Below, one piece after another: positions 57,207 through 64,000 of a DNA stretch of 64,000 nucleotides (the first letter of the stretch is position 1; the number at the start of each line of letters is the position of its first letter). The DNA comes from Pocillopora verrucosa. Its lineage: Eukaryota; Cnidaria; Anthozoa; Scleractinia; Pocilloporidae. A model generated the notes under the pieces. It saw only the letters and a program-made list of their open reading frames with translations, was not told the DNA's origin and did not search any database. Both the position numbers and the translations under genes were made by a program. The stretch covers positions 21,856,065-21,920,064 of the forward strand of contig NC_089319.1 in the NCBI RefSeq assembly GCF_036669915.1, given 5' to 3'.

Positions 57207-60200
57207 GATTCTCTTTTGTATCGTTTAGTTTTCAAGGATAACTACGCAGTTCTTCCTCTCCAGCACTAATATTCTCTATTTCTGTTAAAAAAGAGAAAGG
57301 TCATACTGCTTTCAGTTCTAAATAAAGTTTAAAAAAGCTACGAGTATAAATATTGAAATTCATGAGCTAACGCCAGACAATGAATAGTTGTTTCTGCAAT
57401 CGAGGCTTAATCATTTACATCACTGCATTACATGCAAATCAGTGATATAACCCCAGATTTGCATATATGGAAAAGTAAAACTTAAAACCTAATTCAAAGT
57501 TTAATTTTGATCTGTCCGTCGATGAATGAGAACTATAAATGTTCCGTCTAATGCAGTATAGCGAGCTTTCAATCAAGACTGATGCTGCCAAGCATTGAGA
57601 CAGGTGTAAGGTAACAATTAATCGTTTAGCTCTCCAAGAGATTGACTCGTAACTTGTTCTTAGTGCATTTTCCAACAAACTGATGAGGAGAAGGGAAAAA
57701 GTCATCAACTATGCAGCAATTTCTTGAGATATCACCAAATTTCTCTTAACTAGTTTATTACGAAATGTAATGCACCTGGAGAGGAGAATTACGAAATAAA
57801 ACTTGGATTTTAATGGCCTACAGGTATAACTCCCATTATTGTGAAATACTTACTGCAATTATCAGATATGCAGTAAGTATATATCAGCACGAAAATAGAA
57901 CCTTGAATGTTACGTATTGCTCAAATTTAAAATGTCATTTTTCATCGCTGTTGTGTTTTATGACTCAGACCTTGTGCTCTGTTCTCGATTTTAATTTCAA
58001 TTCATGTCACGCTGTTTGGTCAATTTGTATTAAAAAATGTACTGTTTGTAGCAACGAGTAGTTTCTCGAATTCTCTTCTAGAATATGGAACACAATGCTT
58101 TTGTTTCTAATAAAATGTAAAACCAAACACCGTTAGTTTTGCTTTTTATCGTGGTAAAATATTTTCCTCTTGAGGAAAGACAAGCCCTAGCGGAATATTT
58201 TTTTCGCTTCTGTCGCAGCGTCGCAGCCCACAAGCTCGTTTTCAAAGGAACAAAAAAGGACAAAAGGACAAATGCTCTAAATCAGCTAAAGCTCGGCATT
58301 TTCAAGATCTAGTTGCTTCTTTCTTTCAAAATACAAGCGACGGCCTATTTGCTGGGTTATTTGTTAGTTAACTTATCGAAAAAAGTTTAAACTTGCCTGA
58401 TAATGCGAGGAAACCATTTCGGTACTGAAATCGAACAACCTTCTTGAATGTACACCGAACTCTAGAAAGCAATTAGTCATTTCTGAAAACTTTGGCAAAT
58501 ACCACACAAAAGACGTTACCTTGTCTTTATGAGGTAAGAAAAACTGTTAATGTAAGAAGCAATAGATGTTATCACAATTTCCATGAAATCCCATTAATTA
58601 TTAATTGCCTCACAACATTCATCAAAAACCTCATTTCGCGCTTGCTCAACTTGTTTCCATATGAAAATGGGAATCATGTCGTGAAATTCTTTCCTCGACG
58701 TGTGTTAATTCTGCCCAGTACGCAGTTTGACATTTTGTTAACCCCAATTCGTTTGTCTATCTGCACATATATATTGGCTTGCCACATTAACCTTTACTCT
58801 GGCATAACGTGATAAGCGCAGCATTTAAACTGTTTGCGAATACATCGTTTGATTGCCTACCACACGAAACCAGAAAAGTGTTGATGCTACTAAAAAAATC
58901 CATCCGTAACAAAATGAAATTGCACGTGTCTCGATTATTTTCATGAAAAAAGCATGATCAGTTTGGACTGGCCCAGGACAAGGCTCATATTTTTTCTTCT
59001 CTTTTAGTTTGATTAAGGGCCGTTTTTTTTGCCGATTCAATAACCTAAACATGTTATAGTGAAAGTTGATTTATGACCTCTTTCATGGAAAACGGAGGGA
59101 AATTGTATAACTGATAATTACCATACGATAAAAAGTTCAACGTAACGAAGTGAATAGAGTTTGGAGATTTTCTGTCCGTGATACACGATCCGTTTTATCT
59201 AGCAATCATCGTTATAATTACAAAAACCATGTTGCGTTTCTCTTAAGCACTCAGCATATGCCCTCCCTATTTCCTCGGCTCAGAGAGAAATTGAATCCAA
59301 TTCGGAATGAGTTGTTGATGACGTAAACAAAAAAACAAAAAAATTGGCTGACCGACTTCCTTCGAAGGAGAAAACTTTTCAGTTGCCAAAATGGGTTGTA
59401 ATTAAAAAAAGTAATGAAATTACATGTATCTTAAGGTGAAATTATAATCCTGATTATAAAAAAGCGTTTTTTTTTGCCTGAAGCCATAGCACGAAAATAA
59501 ATTTATCAAAGATAACATTGTTTGAAACCTTTGTTAACTGAAGTTTAGTTTAAGGCCCATCTCATGTTGAAGCACATTAAAGTAAATTCTCCCGTTAATG
59601 TTTCAACATATTAAATAAAAAGTTGTTGCGAAGGAGCAGGGTCTGTTATATCATAACACGTAATCATTTCTCATGGCATAACTTGGGTGGATGAAAACTT
59701 TTTGACGGAAAACTTTTCTAAGACGATGGCACCTTAGTCGCGTTAAAGCAGGAGCTTAACTCTTCTAGGAAAAGGGTTTTACAGAACATGGGAGATTGAT
59801 AAAAGTACAGCACAGCTTTATTATTGAACTGACAGGCAGATTTGGATTGAAGAGTATACTTCGAGCAGTATTCAAAAGCTTTGTTGTATTTCCTTGGTAC
59901 GTCGCCCCTCGAAACTTAATGTAATAAGGGCGTGAGTTGCTGTTTAATAAATATTCGAGTATGGAAAATATAAAGATTTTTTTTCTTCCTTTTTTTCGAG
60001 AGTCTGTTTTTCCTTAGTTAATATACAGTGCGTTTTCACTTGCCTATTGATTTTCCACAGGTTCAGTTAACAGTACTCCTTCCACTAGAGGCTTAATATC
60101 AATTTCAACTGAAATGACATCGACACTGCTAAGTTCGATTTACTTTCGATTCTGACTGGAGACAATTCTATCAGATGGAACTTCAATCGCTTAAAAGAAT

Positions 60201-61907
60201 CATGATGGCTTAACCTACCTGGCAAGTCTATAAAATTAAACGCGATATTCTGAAGTCAGCAACCAGTTCTTTGGAAAATACGCGATGTTACCTGAATGTG
60301 AACTCATGGATACAAATTACGGAATTTCAGGTGGTCTCAGGATGGGTTTGTGATGCAAATTATGACCTCGTTAACACATGTTTTATACTTTAATACAATT
60401 AAATAAAATGCTAGCAAAACACTCAAATGGAAACTTAAGCCACGAAAAGCACATATGTGAATAAAGAGAAAAGTTACATAGCCTTCATTAACACCAAAAA
60501 AATTATATATGAAGTCCATTGCACGAAAATTAAGATGTAGTTAAGTACTCGAAATTCTTACTCCTAAGTTAAAATTAATATCACGCCTACTTATTTCATA
60601 TCGACTTGAATCTAAGTGGATTCACCTGTAACATTACAATGACAGTTCGAATTATTTTTCACGCCTCTGACAGTTTGTGTTTCATCGACGTCTCTCTAGT
60701 GAAAAACGATGTATCAACTGCTATGAGTGTAATTTGTGCAGAGGAACTGTCAACCTTTAAAGTGTTTTTTGTAATCTTACCATTTCAAATCGTGGTTTTA
60801 AAATTTTCAAGTTACTGCTTGGCAATTATTTATTCATGGTTGTCATCCTTTGCGCTGATAAATTATTTAAAATAACACCGTTATGTTTGTAAACGATTTC
60901 AGTCAGACATCCTATTTATACATAACTTCTGACCAACATGTCCGTGGCGACAAAGGCATTGATAAAAACGTCGATACTGCTCCTTGTGTACGGGGTTATC
61001 CAATTGTTTTGCTTCTTTTTTTTTTTCTCAAATGACGCCGAATATCTAGACAGTTTCATAAACATATGTGGAGGGCATTCTAAAAGCAAAGTGTTTTTTA
61101 AATGCAAACGAACAACTTTCTTAACACCAGAAATTGAATAGAAGGTAAGGCGTAACTTAAAAAGTGTAAAAATTCTAAGGCGTCACTCTTGATTGATTGC
61201 CTTTGAGAAATTACTATTAATGCAGATTCCATGTAAAAATGTCTAATTCTTTACCAAGTTTAATTGATTTGAGAGCCTTTTTGATATGTCTTTTAGCCCA
61301 AATAGCCCTCAGGTCACGGCTTTAGACAGAAAATGTCGTTTTTCAGCATAATTTTTCCTAGGCCTTGAAGGATCCCGGTAAGAAACATCTGACAACATAA
61401 ACTATTCTATCTCTTAGGCTCATACATTTCATGTGCAGTTGTAATCTCGATCATCGCCATCGATTTTTCTTAATGATGAAGCTACGCAATGTTGGGTAAC
61501 TATAACGTAAACCCGTGCAGCTTACAGCTTTGTGTTCAGTACTGTCAAAAATACAACAGAAACTTTAGGCAGTAAGTACGGCAACGTTGAGGAAAAGGTC
61601 TATTGAAAAATGAATTAACTCTTTTGTTTAGAATTTCTCGAATGGCAAGATGTACTTGCCTTCTCTTGGCATCACACCTAAACTACAGCATAACACGGGA
61701 GCGCATTGTGGAGTTCCTGATAGAACCTTAAATAATTCGCCGTCTGAGTCTCTGTCCTAAACTTGGAAAACTTGGTGATTTCACGTTGTTGTTTTGTAGA
61801 GGAAGGCTAAGAAATGTACAAAGTTTTAAAACGCACGTGCTTAGCCATTGTTCTGCCCCTTAAATCTTTTGTTTCGCCGCGCCCTCCCTCGTATTTGCTT
61901 AGGTTTA
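57207..61907. other. Gene-poor AT-rich region upstream of R5
   Basis: No exon, RNA gene or mobile element could be supported. Short frames (for example 58492-58812 and 60606-60875) lack domains, codon signal or conserved partners in the window. Confidence 0.4.
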
Positions 61908-62021
61908 CAGTCAAGTCGCCTGACAGTCATCTCGCCCGAAGTCATGTCGCCCGAAACCTAAGTCATGTTGCCCGAAATTTTAGTAATGTCGCCCGAAAAA
62001 AAAGTCAAGTCGCCTGAAGAA
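61908..62021. repeat. Minisatellite, AGTCATGTCGCCCGAA-type units
   Basis: Six units of 16-21 bases with core agtcatgtcgcccga and short variable A/T spacers. Confidence 0.8.
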
Positions 62022-62154
62022 ACAAATACTAAAAAGATCTGAATTTCAGACTGTTAATAGGCAATAACGTTGAGAAATGTTTATCACTACAGCGCTCTTT
62101 GTTTCCGACAATACCCTGAAGATTCTTAAAGTTTAAATTCTTTCCAACAACAAA

Positions 62155-63128
62155 ATAAAGCGTTGTTCGTTTGGTATGTAATCGTTTCTTACTCACAGAC
62201 GTTTCGTAAGCTTGAGAAACTTTTTCTTGGTTTCTAACAATACCATGAAGACTTGACTACACAGAAATCGGTCATGTGTTCGGAATTGAAATATGTTTGA
62301 GTAACGATTCTAAAAGCGTGCTTCGTTTCTAACAACAAAGGAAAGCGTTCTCCGTTTAAAACAAAAAAATGAAGCGTTGTTCGTTTGGTACGTACACGGA
62401 CATTTCGTGAGCTTGAGAAACTTTTTCTTGGTTTCTAACCAAGCCATGGAGACTTTGACTACACAGAAATCGATCATATGGTCAGAAAGGCCATATGATC
62501 GACCGTAACCGTCGCACTGTAGGGCTTGTTGACGTGGTCTAACTTCATGATCACACTCAATGCAAGGATGAATGCTCATTTTGATCAGTTCGTATTCGTA
62601 TTGTAGCTAGCTTTGCCCTCTTCATATATACTTTGATCGGATCAAAATACACATGCGACCACCAGAGGAAACAGAACACAACTACATAATTTTTGCCTAT
62701 TCTGATCCTAAGGGAAATGATGCTATCAGACTGCTACTGTGAAAAAAGTCACAAGCATAAACAATAGACTGTTATCTTAAAAATATCACACTTACCTTAC
62801 GCAAGGAAACAAGTTAATTTTATTTGTATGTTACTCGCTTTACCTTTTACCGCCTTGTTGAACGCGACAATCGACATTCGTTTACCAGGTGTTTTCATCT
62901 GTTATTGTTAAGAAAGTCACAAATAGACACATCAGGACTTTACTTGTATGTTACGCTGCATCCATGCATTTGTTGTTATAGAAACGAACAACGCTTTTAA
63001 AGTCGTTACTCAAACATATTTCAATTCTGACCATACAATCGATTTCTGTGTAGTCAAAGTCTTCATGGCATCTTAAGAAACAAGAAATAGTTTCCCAATC
63101 TTACGAAATGTCCGTGAGTAAGAAACGA
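62155..63128. repeat. Inverted-repeat pair with an extra direct copy
   Basis: About 170 bases at 62155-62330, containing gcgttgttcgtttgg, aagcttgagaaac and gactacacagaaatcg, recur inverted at about 62985-63128. A second direct partial copy lies at 62375-62500 and contains a perfect 12-base hairpin (TCGATCATATGG 62470-62481, CCATATGATCGA 62491-62502). The inverted arms and 650-base centre suggest a non-autonomous element. Confidence 0.6.
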
Positions 63129-63206
63129 GTACGTAGTAGGGGGAGGGAGGAGGTATGACAAGACGATTTGATTGTAAATTGGCAGCCGTAAAGAGTTTCT
63201 AAATCT

Positions 63207-63234
63207 GACGTTTCGAGCGTGAGCCCTTCGTCAG
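63207..63234 (-). ncRNA. Hammerhead-like motif, third family member with intact core
   Basis: Minus strand CTGACGA, 13 bases (A, GGGC-TCAC-GCTC), then GAAACGTC. Helix I does not pair here (CCCC against AGAT), so it is probably a degraded copy. Confidence 0.35.
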
Positions 63235-63689
63235 GGGGAATAAAGGTTTTGTTGGTCTTATGTGGTTTACACACTGAAAGACGGAGCTACGCTATTGGAG
63301 GAAACAAAAGAAAATTACGCCTGTTCTTTTAGCTACACAGCCATTCTGGTTGCCAAACAAACAGTATTCTTAGGATTTCAAGTAGCAACAATGATTCCGT
63401 GTACCTGACATTCACACACTAAAATCATCACAGTAAAACATGTAACCGTTCGACGTTCCTTTAATGGGATTCCACATCCTAACACAATGTGTCTCTAAAG
63501 AATTACTTAATTACTTAGCATTGCAGTTAAATAAAGTTATTTCTATAATTCAAAATAATTGCTTTTCTTATCATTCTTCGTCATCAAATTACCTAGATTT
63601 CTTTTTCAGATCTCATACTAATATTTACTTGAATATACTCAGTACAGTAGACGGGTTTCATACTATTCTGGTTAGAGGCCGCTCATTAT

Positions 63690-63974
63690 TTGTCGCCGGG
63701 GAGGGGGGTGGGGGCTCGTAGGATTTCGGTTTTGTCACGGTAATATTTACCTGATTTCTCCTTCCCCCCCCCCCCCCCCGACAAGGCTCTTTAATATTCT
63801 TAAGAGCCACCCCCACCTGCCTCATTGGCTGTCAATTTTCTATAGATCTTCCTTTATGCTCTGTTAGCGACGACTGGTCCCCCCCTCCCCCCCGACAAGG
63901 CTCCGTAATATTCTTAAGAGCCACCCCGCACCTGCCTCATTGGCTGTCAATTTTTCCCCCCCTTCCCCCCAGGC
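63690..63974. repeat. Tandem duplication within G/C-tract inverted repeat
   Basis: About 60 bases beginning gacaaggctc and ending ggctgtcaattt occur at 63779-63838 and 63893-63954, each preceded by a C tract. Outside, tttgtcgccggggaggg (near 63690) is inverted relative to ccccccaggcgataaa (near 63974). Confidence 0.7.
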
Positions 63975-64000
63975 GATAAATGGTGGTCCCTTCACACGTA

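Noticed and set aside
61908-62021. CRISPR array
   Set aside because: Units have very short variable spacers and lie in animal DNA with introns; it is a minisatellite.

Overview
The window looks like nuclear DNA of an animal, most likely an anthozoan cnidarian such as a stony coral. The reasons are AT-rich intergenic DNA, two intron-rich Cys-loop receptor genes with GT-AG junctions, a metazoan-type LINE, TTAA-flanked MITEs and retroelement-like ribozyme motifs. The taxon is an inference; no marker gene fixes it.

Layout. From 1 to about 3609 (minus strand) lies a LINE whose endonuclease-reverse transcriptase frame is open to the left edge; it has inserted into the 3' end of a gene. From 3.5 to 42 kb there is an array of about ten copies of one intronless gene for a roughly 536-residue, 10-11-helix membrane protein that I do not recognise. 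Two copies are intact (25755-27365 and 39976-41586, both plus). One is full length with two compensating frameshifts (12084-13694, plus). One is cut by the LINE (3538-5028, minus). Two minus-strand copies carry a single lesion each (stop at 18335; frameshift near 33280). The rest are heavily broken copies or relics. There are two subfamilies: B, C, G, I begin MSSNTLIEVF-like, and A, D, E, F, H begin MNDSLLIEVF-like.

Each subfamily-1 gene on the plus strand is followed tail-to-tail by the 3' end of a Cys-loop receptor gene on the minus strand (10.6, 15.1, 28.9 and 43.1 kb). Only the last is complete: a nine-exon gene at 43110-48226 encoding 456 residues. A second complete, divergent nine-exon paralogue (500 residues) lies at 51823-57206. 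The array grew by nested duplications with periods near 4.38 kb (B to C) and near 14.2 kb (D-E-G-receptor to H-F-I-receptor). Insertions shared or not shared between duplicates give a relative chronology.

The right end, 57.2-64 kb, has no gene I can support. It holds minisatellites, an inverted-repeat element, a hammerhead-like motif and G/C-rich repeats.

How the genes work together: the two intact receptors should be pentameric ligand-gated channel subunits. The multipass proteins are physically linked to them by co-duplication, but nothing in the sequence proves a functional link. The least explained items are the multipass family itself, its repeated 5' leaders with decoy start codons, and hammerhead-like motifs that share an unusual architecture.
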